Assembly (NCBI RefSeq): GCF_048544455.1
Contig: NC_133538.1
Span: 41,365,969 to 41,429,968, forward strand
DNA length: 64,000 bases
Source of the DNA: Silene latifolia
Taxonomy: Eukaryota > Streptophyta > Magnoliopsida > Caryophyllales > Caryophyllaceae
Direction of reading: 5' to 3'
Shown here: piece by piece, positions 1 through 10,055 of the stretch
Layout: each line of letters begins with the position of its first letter
Position numbering within the stretch: the first letter of the stretch is position 1
The notes under the pieces: model-generated
What the model saw: only the letters and a program-made list of their open reading frames with translations
The model's database searches: none
What the model was told of the DNA's origin: nothing
Made by a program: the position numbers and the translations under genes

Positions 1-102
1 TGAGATGTGCGGAAAGGATGAGTCCCACACACCGTGAAAATAGTGGGAGCTATTCTAAGGCTAGAGGGCCTATGTCTTGAATGGATCTCGACACGTACTC
101 AG

Positions 103-1861
103 TGATTGGTCCGTTTCGTGTTCACAATTTAATAGATGTTGTCGTTGGGTCACGTCCGAATCAAAACACAATTTATAGCTTCACAAAGAACTCTACAATT
201 AGTAAAGAGGCAAGTAAAGGTCGGATCCCAAGGGACGGGAATTGAGATGAGATTTCTATTGAAACTAGTGGTGTCTTAGGGGTGTCACAATTTGGGTTGA
301 TGTAGAAGGTCACTAACTAAATAACAATGAAAGTAAATAATCAAGATGAATTAAAAGGGTTGTAAACAATTGATAAAAAGCATTAGGGTGTCATGGGGTC
401 ATAGGGGAATCATGGGAATTGATCATACAAACATGTTCTCAAATTATAAGCAAGCAATTATTGTTGTGATGGATTGAGTTGGGTTATATCTTACAATCAA
501 AGGAAAGTTTGGGTCCCGGAGCCGAATCGATTAGATTGTACAACACCTACAAGTCGACTTAGTCTTCCCTACTCAACAACATGCATGGTCTAATGAGACT
601 CGAGTTGGTTTATGTCTTACAAGTCTCATTGAAAAGATAGGTGATGGGTAAAAAATGCAAGGATTCATATGCTCACATTTCATCAAACATAACATGTGCA
701 TGATTTGAGATCAAAACAAGCAAGCAAATAAACCATGAAAGCATATTAATTTAAGCATGAATCATTCCCCATGTTGGTTTCCACTAATTACCCATTAACC
801 CTAGCTAAGTCACTACTCACTCATTATCATGTTGATCATGCTAGCAAGGTTGTCAATCATACCAACAAAAGGAAACATGATGAATAAATGAAAGTAATTA
901 ACAATAATTAAAAAGGGATTAAGAGAATTATACCTACTAATGATTCAATAATAAAGCAAATAATAAAAGAAGTACTTGATGCTTGATTGAGAGGTTGTCA
1001 ATCTCCCAATAATAACCCAAATAATCTTCAATTACCCAAAATAAAGGATGAACAAAAGAGAGATTAAGGAAATAAAACTTGTATTAGAACTTGATTAATT
1101 GTTGATTACAATATTAAAGAGAGATTTGATTGATATTAACTACTCTAAATATTGATAAAAAGAACATCCTCTTCTAATTAGACTAATGGGGTATTTATAG
1201 TGGAAATTAGGTGGATGCATTAGGGTTAACTAAGGGCTAAACTAGTAATTACACTTTTTAGATTGAGCAGGGAGAAGCCGGTATTTTTCGAAGGAAGGGC
1301 TTCTTTCTTTGTAGCTTGGAGAAGACGAAATTTCGCTATACTGGAATCCGTGCGTATTGGAGTCGGGACGGGCGGATTCAGGCAGGGAAAGACGGGCGTC
1401 TTCAGGGGAATCCGGGCGGATTTTGTGGCTGCTAATCTGGGCGTCTTTGGAGGAAGACGCACGGATTGTGCTTGTGGAGGACGGGCGGATTCGGGACAAT
1501 CCGCTCGGATTGTAGCTCAGCATGGTTTCTTCTTTTTTTTTCTTCCCTTTTCTTCATAAAATCCTTGGAGATTTCCTCGGGGAAGCAAGGATCCTTTCTC
1601 AACATTGCTCATCTACTATCATATGTACAAAGGCCTTCTAATCTTGTCTCTCCTTCATGCTTGGTCATTGAATTTAATCAGTTTAGTCTCGTTTTGCCAT
1701 GAAAATGCAAGATTTGCACTCCTTTCCTACCAAGGGATCAAAATCTCAAAGAATATGCAAAACAAAGAACTAAAGACAATAAATGACCCAAATATGCCCT
1801 AAAAAGCATGGGAACAAGGCTAATTCGGGGGCTAAATATGCGCTAATTATGGTCACATCAC
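103..1861 (-). mobile_element. Solo LTR I, Athila-type (same family as element F)
   Basis: A single LTR of about 1.76 kb starts TGATTGGTCC and ends GGTCACATCA. It is flanked by the 5-bp duplication CTCAG (98-102 and 1862-1866). It aligns along its length with the two LTRs of element F (50514-52249 and 58748-60483) but is clearly diverged. No primer-binding site or polypurine tract adjoins it and both flanks are copia D sequence, so it is a solo LTR left by LTR-LTR recombination. A minus-strand TATA box lies at 1192-1199. A GC-rich short-repeat island occupies about 1350-1515. The small open frames here are not credible genes. Confidence 0.88.
1192..1199 (-). promoter_or_regulatory. TATA box of solo LTR I
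   Basis: TATAAATA on the minus strand. It sits in the same context, with GGGG on the plus-strand left flank, in both LTRs of element F (51605-51612, 59839-59846), which supports it as the LTR core promoter. Confidence 0.6.
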
Positions 1862-1866
1862 TCAGA

Positions 1867-2813
1867 AAGTTTTATAATGCAAATGTATACATTACAAAGG
1901 AAAACGAGTATGTAGTAAGGTTGAGTAAGGTACAAGAAGTTGATAAAACCTACTAACTAAAGCCTTCTCATAGGCTTAACATGACGAGTCATGTCATTTC
2001 AATTAAATTGAGATGAACAACTACATTCAAGATCAAACTGGATTATAGAATATGAAGTAGTAATCAAGTATTGACTATTCATACGATAATCACATTTATC
2101 GTTCGAGTTTTTATCTGAAAACTCCTTTTGTACTTTGTTACATCCAACCGGGTTGTAGAGACAATGTTGAACCCCGTTAAAGTGAACCTGGATTAACAAG
2201 GTATTTGCCCATAGTCACTTGTAAGAGGTGACGTCTCGAAGTGACTAGAGTGTGATGCGATTGATGGTAAGTTCAAGTGCCATAGAGTCATGTGAGAGAC
2301 TAGTCGATCACATAGGCAGACTGTTAGGAACACTTTGTCAGGCCTTATGACCGCTTATAGAGTTCTGGAAAATTTATATAGCCTGGTCGTGGCGAGAGCT
2401 ACTATAGTATTCTAATGAGTCGATTCTTTTGACTAAAGACTGTTCGCCTAAGATGGCACAGTTTCAGATTAACTTTGATTTGTGTTACTATGGGGTCAAA
2501 TGGGCATATTTTGGGTTATGATGGCTGTGGCTAGTCGAAGGGAATGAGTGCGATATGAATTGTCCACCCCCTTGTCAAGGTTAAAACAATATCTCAGGGC
2601 CACTCGAGGAGTAATGAACTGGAAATGCGTGGCCACGCTCGGAAGGTATCTATGATAGATAAATCCGGTCAATCAGTTAATCTCCAGATCGAGGAAACCA
2701 CTCTCGATATGATCACTTGCAAGTACGACCCGAAAGACACCTTGCATAGAGTGGGAGATAGTAATAGGACAAGAGAATTGGTGACGCACACTTGTCGAGG
2801 ACAAGTGGGAGAT
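1867..2813 (+). other. Copia D 3' untranslated region and polypurine tract
   Basis: Non-coding copia 3' region between the end of solo LTR I and the D LTR. It ends in the purine-rich AAGTGGGAGAT, the same tract that borders the 3' LTR of element E (reverse strand, 23963-23973). I see no gene here. Confidence 0.65.
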
Positions 2814-4097
2814 AGTTGGAATATGTGTCCTCCGACAATAATGCGATCACAACTGTTGATCATAATGATCACATGTTTAAAACTCGTTTTAAGAATAAAT
2901 GTGGGATGTAATATTTTACAGTCAACTGGTCCACACATAACGGTAATGATTGGCTGACTAGAGTTTGACATTACTGTCGTGCGACGGTGGTAATCAGTTG
3001 ATCCCCTTAGGTCATACCTATAGGGAAATACTCTTAATTGATTATTTAATTAATCGTATGCCGATACGAGTTAATTAAATTGCTTAAAATTGACGGATGA
3101 TTTTGTGAGTAAAGTCAACGTGTCTTTTTGTAATTCGATTGAATTAGATACGGTCTAAGTAATCAAATTATTTTATTACTTAGATAAAATTATTGTTTAC
3201 GAAACAATTGAAATTGAATAAATAATTTATTATAAATACAAGTTGTTGTAATTTATAATTTGATAAACCATTTTGGTACATGTAATTAAGAATTACTAGT
3301 TGATTTTGTATATGACATATTTTTATTAATATGTTGATTTTTAATATGTTAAAAATACATTATAGTGTTACATGTCATGTAACATGTGACACATGACAAA
3401 ATTGACAAATGACAAAATAAAATGGATCCTCCATTTTATATTTATATGTGCCGAAAAATTGGAGGGTTTTAGTGGATAATTTGTGTTGATTATTTTAATA
3501 AGTAGAAACACTATGATTACTACCTCTCATAGCCTTGCATGCCTATGTTATTCTTGGGTAGAAAAATTAGCCCATGCATTGGGCACTCTAATCCTCTCCA
3601 ACCGGTTTATCCAAGAGAAAATGATGGAGTTTTTCTCTATTATTATTCATACACACTTCAACTCATTTTTGCTAGTGTGTAAAAAAATTATTTTTTTCTC
3701 TCTACAATTTATGATAATTCTAGAGAAATAAACTCACATTATCCTATCCTCTTGACCGAAATTTCAAGAGCAAAATAATATTTTTGTGTCAAATTTAAGT
3801 ATGATTATTATTATTACTAGATCAAAATAATATTAGTTATTATGAGTTTTCCTTGGGTATATGCTTTTGGGAGAGATTCTAAACTTGAATCTTGTTCATC
3901 CATTGTTGGAGAGCTCAAGAACTACCAAGAAGGAGATCTTGTTGGTGCCCATAAAACCGAAATCATGTAGTATGGACAATGATTTATTCTCTTTTAATTT
4001 AAGTTTGCATGCATAAGATTTGTAATTAATTTTATGACTAAATTAATTTTTGAAACATATATGAATATGCTAAGTAATGAGATATAGATTTCCAACA
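2814..4097 (+). repeat. 3' LTR of copia D
   Basis: An LTR of about 1.28 kb, beginning AGTTGGAATATG (the expected TGTTGGA with its first base changed) just after the polypurine tract and ending TTTCCAACA. It shares blocks with the element E LTRs, for example the GACTAGAGTTTGACATTACT region near 2960. Confidence 0.8.
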
Positions 4098-4760
4098 ACG
4101 TGACTGGTACTCAGAATGATCGGAGCTTACGTGGTCGCGTAGAGTATACACGTAGGCGTCGAAACGCAAAAGTGCGGTCTTAGAATGCAACGGGAGAAAA
4201 GAAGGGCGGACACTCGCGTGAAAAATATGTTAGGAGAAGGCCTCTATTTATACTAATCACGTGAATAAATTTAGGTAAAAGTAGGGTTAGGAAAGAAATC
4301 CGGAAGAATCTAGAAACTGGGAAAAAACCAGCCCAGGAAGAGGCGCAGCTCCTGCTGCGTTTTCTCTTGGGTAGTTTCCTCCTCGGCAAGAAAGATTTCT
4401 GCGGTTTTAAATAGGAATTAAGGAAGATATATGCTTCCTTATTCCGCAAGGAAGATATCTTCGTGATAAAAAAATATAAAAAAAGAATAAATAATCCAGA
4501 AAATTCTAGAATATTCCGACTCGGTTTTAAGACGGTTTTAGAAAATTGAAATGGTTTTTGACCCGGAATCCATATGTACTCTAATTACTGTCAAAACGAC
4601 CGTATCGGCGTGCAGATGACGACTATGAGGTTGACTCGACTGTTTGAGCTATCGCGTGTCGACAAACATACGAAATGTCATAAATCGCTTCGCGTGATTA
4701 AACATGCGGCCCAATCATCACTTGGTTGTTGGCGGGAGGTGTAGAAACGAGGTGTCTAAA
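4098..4760 (-). repeat. 3' LTR of element C, partial
   Basis: Matches 21145-21840 of the 5' LTR. It ends TGTCTAAA where the other copy ends TGTCTACA. It is 33 bp shorter because one unit of the GC-rich AAGAGGCGCAGC repeat near 4340 is absent. A minus-strand TATA box lies in the block 4238-4254. On the right (minus-strand upstream) is the purine-rich AAAGTGGAGGCTC, the polypurine tract. Confidence 0.85.
4238..4254 (-). promoter_or_regulatory. TATA region of the C 3' LTR
   Basis: On the minus strand this reads AGTATAAATAGAGGCCT. The same 17 bases occur in the 5' LTR (21285-21301) and, on the plus strand, in front of the antisense gene at 9946-9962. Confidence 0.65.
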
Positions 4761-5347
4761 GAGCCTCCACTTTGATTAAGGCTTGGACAAGGCAAAACTT
4801 AAAGTATAGCCCTAAGGTCAATCGAAGATTACAACCTGAAGACTATGGCGACGCGAGGCGGCTCAAGGGGTCTTAGCCAAGGACCTATCGTCGGGAACAT
4901 TTTAGAGTCTGTCGACTATCAGCGAGGGTCGTTTAAATTCCGTTACACTATGTAAGGAAGCTCGCCGGCCATAAGAAGAAACATACCTGCAACACCCCTG
5001 GGTGAAACGGGAATGAAGGCGCTTCGGCAAAAAAACTATTTGTCTGAAGATAACTTAGGGTCTGAAGGCCTTAGGGGTTACGGGGCTTCTGAAAAAACTT
5101 CTTAATACTTCTGAAGGCTAACTCTGAAGGCTACCTTTGAAGGGAAGGCTGAAGGATAACTCTCTGATGGACTGAACATTAGGACGTTTCTGAAAGCTAA
5201 CTTTTGAAAATTACTGAAAGGATTTATCTGAAGGTTACTGAAAGGATTATAGAACTCTTCGGGAGTTATTTCTCTCGAACTGCATGGGGAACCATATGAG
5301 GGTCAGCAGAACGTTTGAAGAAACCGTTGAAAACCGTTGGGAAAAAG
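4761..5347. other. 3' untranslated region of element C with CTGAAGG repeats
   Basis: Non-coding sequence next to the polypurine tract. From about 5040 to 5250 it is built from irregular copies of a short CTGAAGG(CTAAC) motif. The open frames here are not credible genes. Confidence 0.6.
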
Positions 5348-5560
5348 GCAAGACTTTCTGAGAATCGCCGAATAAATAATCAACTTGATAGAAGGCGGAC
5401 TGTCTGAGAATCGTTTGAAGAAACTTGACATTGTAGAACGGCGAGACTTTCTGAGAACCATTGACGAAACTTGACTTTATAGAAAGCGAGACTGTCTGAA
5501 AACCGCTGATAGGAAGGCTAGACTTTTTGAGAACCGTCGAAAAATAATCTGCTTGCATTA
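5348..5560. repeat. Tandem array of about 46-bp units in the C 3' UTR
   Basis: Five diverged tandem copies begin at about 5348, 5395, 5441, 5486 and 5517, so spacings are 47, 46, 45 and 31 bp. Each copy has a core like GCGAGACTTTCTGAGAACCG, followed by a GAAACTTGACTTTATAGAA-like tail. Tandem arrays in the 3' UTR are known for Tat/Ogre elements and have been proposed as a source of satellite DNA. Confidence 0.75.
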
Positions 5561-6607
5561 TCTCAAGCGTGTTTGTACTTTGATCAAGAAATATATGCGT
5601 TATGTAGCAGCAACAAACTATGGCTGGGGAATAAAATATTATAACCGCTGGGGAAAATGTAGACTGACTGGGTGAAAAAAATACACCCGTAGGAAATATA
5701 CGGAGTAAAAATACCCCTACACTAGAGGAAATATCCAACAACGGGAAAATATAGAGCGTGGGCCCACCAATAACGAATTTGTAACGAATTGAAGGCGAGA
5801 ACTGCTGCGAAATGGGGTAGAGAAGAGGCGCAGCAGGGATATGACATGGGGAAGAGCCGCAAAAAATGCCACGTTTTCTCCCGAGCTTATCCATACCCGA
5901 GTAAAAAAAAACTCAAGCGCAAGTTTTATACTCATTTAAACAAAACCTTTTCTTCTTCTTCTTCTTCCTTGACACAAACCCAAATACTCAACCAAATTTC
6001 ATAAAAATTTGATCGGAACTCACCATAAATCCTAATAATTTAGGTATTCATCTCGTCTTTGATTTAAACTTCCATTTGTAGCTTGAATTAGCATAGAAAA
6101 TTAGGGTTTTTCGCCCAAATTGTCGAAAAAATTAGGGGTTCCATCCCAAAAGAATGTGTCCCTTGAAATTGACATTAGAAATGCGTAATTAAACATGTTA
6201 GGAGCATAACCATATATTCATTTCAAATTTTTGTTGAGTATTGATGAAATGAGACCAAAATATGACGATCTCTCGCTATACTGCTTCAAATGGCTCAAAA
6301 TGGCTTTAAACTAGTCGGTTTTTTTTATAAAACCTAATGTTTCGGAACCCTTGAATGATGGTTAAAGTTGCTATCATGTCAGAATTTTAGTTTGTGACGG
6401 GTCTTCCGGGACACTTTTGCATGGGTTTAACTTTATAGTAACGAAATGCTACCGAACTTTTGGCTCGGGACCATGACTAAGCTTGATTTAGACATGTAGG
6501 AACGTGATTTTACTACATTTGTTGACTTGCTCGATGATAGTGAAGGAAATGTCCAAAAAGACGGCCTAAAACGGCCTCTAAACGCCCGGGTTTGCTCTTT
6601 TTTACAG
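5561..6607 (+). promoter_or_regulatory. Probable 5' region of the antisense PMD-like gene
   Basis: Non-coding sequence upstream of the first recognisable exon. It has a GAAGAGGCGCAGC motif (about 5823-5836), a T/A-rich segment with TTTTATACTCATTTAAAC (near 5924), a CTT-rich run (about 5952-5970) like a plant 5' UTR, and a pyrimidine-rich acceptor ending ACAG at 6607. An untranslated first exon and an intron may lie here; I cannot place their limits. Confidence 0.35.
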
Positions 6608-9221
6608 AGGACGTTCCTTCTACCTCTGGGAGAGACCCTATGGAGGTGGATATTGACCCCCTTTCAGCCATGGTGCTTCACACAGAGGTCGCGGAGGTGA
6701 TGGAGGAAGAGGAAGAGGTGGCCAGAAGAGTGACCACGAGGAGGAGAGGGCGTCAGCTTGTGCCTGCGCCTCAGTGGGCCGATAAATGGGATGGCCGACA
6801 TCTCATTTGGGCAGCAGAGAGTCACTTGTCATTCCATACAGCAAGAATCATGGTGAGCTTTCGATCTTGCATTGTATTGTATTGAGTCTTTTCTATATAT
6901 TTCAACTGCTTTACTTAGATTAGAAACTAATAAATCCTTCAAAAAAATGCAGGAGGTCGGGAATATGAGGTCATTTTCTGGGTATACAACCATGATGGAT
7001 GGTTTTCAGAAGTTGTCGGAGGACGAGAAGGCGATCATCGATCGTGGAGCCTTTGGAGCTTTGGTGAGGGGCTGGTGTGAGATCAAGGGGAAGAAGATTC
7101 GGACCAACATGTGCGTGATTCGAGCCTTCCTGGATCGCTTCTGGGAAACTACCTCGACTTTCCATATGCCCATTGGAGAGGTCAGGGTTACTTTAAAGGA
7201 CTACGACATGATGTCCGTGTTGCCTTGCGGAGAGGAGCCGGTAGTGTGGCCTGCGACGGCCATGAGAATGGATTCAACCGAGGCTGGGGGTTTGATTGGC
7301 TGGAACCTGGCCAAGGCCGCGGCTAGGGTACCTGGCCTATTCCCGATTTCTTATGTCAGGGATTACTTTAACGGTAACTCGCCGGCGAGAGTGCAGATGA
7401 CTGTAGGTGGCAGTACGGTGCCGCCTCCACCGTGTACAGCTGAGCAGCGAGCCCAACTGTGGCTCTGGTGGTTCTTGTCTTCGAATTACTTCAGAGATAA
7501 GGGCGAGAGGCTGTCCACAAGCTTCTTCCTCTTCTTGCTGACTTGAGTAGCCTAGGTCGTTTGGACTGGGTTACTCCTAGCTTTGCATTCCTCACACGGT
7601 ACATGAGGGCCATGGTTCGTCCCGAGCTGATGGAGAAGGGGACTTCTCCTGCCACTGTCGGTCGAGGTCTCATTCTGGAGGTATGAACCTTCCTTTATTT
7701 TTCTTTTTTTTTTTTATGAATTTAGAAACGATAGATTGCAATAAAAATGAAAGATCATTTAGAAATGAAATGAATGATCACCCAAAAATGAAATATATTG
7801 AATAGGAAGTGAATAATAATGAAAGATCATTTTCAATATGAGATGTATGGTTGGAGTGTTGAAATATGAAGTGAATGAAAGATCATTTTAAAAATGAATT
7901 TTAGGAAAATGTTGAATCAAATAAAGGATTATTTTGAATTAATGATCATAAACGATTATTTTGACGAAACGAATGATCATTTCTTCTTTTCAGAAATGGG
8001 TGTACACATACTTCCATGGCTTTGCTCCTACGAGGGCCGCGGATGTGGCGAGAGAGTAGCCCCTAGTCTGAGACTGGATCATGTGCTAGCAGAAGAGCCA
8101 GTGGTCTTCTTTCGACACCTGTAGGAGGGGTGTCAACGCCATGTAGCTTGACGAAGTAAGAATTCTATCTTTGCTTTTTCAATTTTACTTTGCTTTTCTT
8201 GATTAGTAATGATCATAGGAATGACCCCGGTATCAATTTCAATGGGTGCCGAGACCCTGGGTGGACTACGTTGGCGCTCCAGCTTTCGTAGCCGACGTTC
8301 TCCGACCTAGGAGTTCGAGTACGCTGCTTCTTACGATGCACATGGGACCTCTGTGGTAACTGGGTGAACGATTGGCTCGGCAGTGCCTCCGTGACATCTT
8401 TGTGGTTCCCATTGATTCTCCACAAACAATGTTTAGGCAGCATTCTGAAGCTGAGAAGACAGCTGACCTGGCGGGAGCGAGTGGCGACGATATTTTCCTT
8501 CCCGAGCTTTAGTACTCATAGTTTGTGCGGAGGAGCCCGGTGTACTGGCCGATCGTGGTGAGTATACTTCTTTCTTGGCTGCTTGAAATGATGAAATATC
8601 TTTTGACCATAACTTAGAAATGAGAATATTTAGCTTGATAGGAGATCGAGATGGCAGGCGTCGAGCCCCTAGCTTTTCCTCAGACGCCGGAGTACCTGGG
8701 CCCAGCTGGTACGACGGTGTCCATGGAGATTTTGTCTTTACCGAGGCGGTGACTGAGGCTAGACTCGACGAGTCGTAGCACGTCGTGGGGAGGATAAGCA
8801 CCCAGTTTAGATTGTCTTATCTTTTTTGAAATGATCGTATAAGAACACGATGATGAAACTTGTTTTTTGAAATAAAAATGCAGGTGGCGCCGTCGAGGCA
8901 TGTAGAGCTGTGGACGGTGGCCAACCGGCTTTGAGCGATGGCTGTGGAGGCTCTTTCAGGTGACCCGAGTCGGCAGGTATAAACCACCCTTTCTTATTTT
9001 CTTGATATGCATGAACATTTCGAGGTACTTGCCTTTCTATGCTTCGTCATTTATCAACCTTCTTTGTTTAGAGGGAGCGTGAGCTAGAGCGTGAGTTGGA
9101 GAAGTCGCGAGAGACGACAGCCCACCTATCGAGGGAGCTGGAGGTTCGAGATACTGACATCGCCATTCTCGAAATGATGGTGGCAGAGTTGAGGGGTCGT
9201 CTGGCTGATCGTCGCAGCTAG
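6608..9221 (+). pseudogene. Antisense multi-exon plant mobile domain (PMD)-like gene, decayed
   Basis: A spliced gene remnant on the strand opposite to element C, between integrase and the 3' LTR. Probable exons are 6608-6852, 6953-7680, 7994-about 8156, about 8218-8560, about 8641-8790, 8884-8978 and about 9073-9221. Clear GT donors lie at 6853 and 7681, and AG acceptors at 6951-6952 and 7992-7993. The first in-frame ATG is at 6640. Exon 2 contains TFHMPIGEVRVTLKDYD and, later, a W-rich AQLWLWWF segment; both resemble the PMD/aminotransferase-like family (MAIN/MAIL proteins and transposon-borne relatives). The last exon encodes a charged coiled-coil-like tail (RERELERELEKS) ending in a stop at 9219-9221. 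A frameshift near 7512 and stops in later exons show that it is not functional here. The PMD assignment is from remembered family motifs and should be tested by profile search. Confidence 0.7.
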
Positions 9222-9945
9222 ACTTGTAGTTTTGTACATTTTTTTTGCTTTCGGGCATGAGCTCGAATTTTGCTGTATATATTTACATTTTGCCATGTAT
9301 ATATGATAGCCTGCGAGCCTTTTGCTGCTCCTGGGTGTAAAATCTATCGTACCTGCAGGTTAGCATGGAAACAAGTTTGGCATATTGACGATTTACGGCG
9401 TCATGCTACCGAAATTCACGCAGATAATTGCAAACATAAACGCATGTGGGAAACTTACCCAAACAGCACAACATTAACCAAGTCGAAAACAATGTAGAAG
9501 AAAAAAAAAGAAAAAAAAAGTGCCCCATAGTCAGCAAAAATGACCAAAAAGACTCGACGCGTGACAGACGACATGAGTGATTCCCCTAAAAAAAGAAAAT
9601 AAATAAGAAAAAAAAAAGAAATGAAATGAGCAAGTGTGGTTGTGACAAAATGTGAAATGACGATATTGTCTCGAAAAGCGAACCCGTGTTGGAATTGGAT
9701 TCCCTGGCGAAAAAGGAGTAGAACTTTTGGCAAGGAAAGAATAATTCCGAATTTACCAAATATGTTCCTATAGGAATAGGAAACAATAGATAAAATGAAA
9801 TAGAAAAGATCCTTGCGGGTTTTAAGCAGAGAAAAGGGTTGGGGAAGAGCTGCCGCAAGATCTGCGGTGCTTCCAAAGGGCGCCGCTTTCGCAGCGTTAC
9901 TTCCTGAGCTGGCCTCTTCCTCGGCAAAATTAGGAAAGGCCGAAT
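9222..9945. other. Spacer between the two antisense genes, with an LTR-like promoter region
   Basis: There is no gene here. After an A/T-rich stretch (9490-9620) it becomes similar in style to the C LTR upstream of its TATA box: GC-rich CTGCCGCAAGATCTGCGG and GCCTCTTCCT (9912-9921) in an otherwise A/T-rich background. Confidence 0.5.
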
Positions 9946-9962
9946 AGTATAAATAGAGGCCT
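9946..9962 (+). promoter_or_regulatory. LTR-like TATA box in front of the second antisense gene
   Basis: AGTATAAATAGAGGCCT lies on the plus strand about 95 bp upstream of the ATG at 10056. It is identical over 17 bases to the TATA region of both C LTRs (minus strand, 4238-4254 and 21285-21301). Position, orientation and identity suggest an LTR-derived core promoter for the antisense gene; use in vivo is inferred. Confidence 0.6.
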
Positions 9963-10055
9963 CGAGTTAGCTTCTATTATCACAATTCTCCCTTCTATTA
10001 CTCGGTAGGTCATCAAATAGAATAATTTCTCTCAAAAAAAATCACTTCCAAAAAA

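Larger units (their letters stand above)
1..4097 (+). mobile_element. Ty1/copia fragment D: 3' internal region and 3' LTR
   Basis: This is the 3' end of a plus-strand Ty1/copia element; its gag-pol lies outside the window to the left. The stretch about 2100-2340 matches, in the opposite orientation, the 3' untranslated part of copia element E (about 24400-24640), so D and E belong to one family. A polypurine tract (2801-2813) precedes the LTR (2814-4097). The internal part is interrupted at 102/1867 by solo LTR I. The right end at 4097 abuts LTR sequence of element C; comparison with the intact C LTR near 21145 indicates that D inserted into that LTR, with ACGTG the likely target site. No coding sequence is seen in D. 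The assignment to copia is firm; the lineage is unresolved. Confidence 0.8.
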
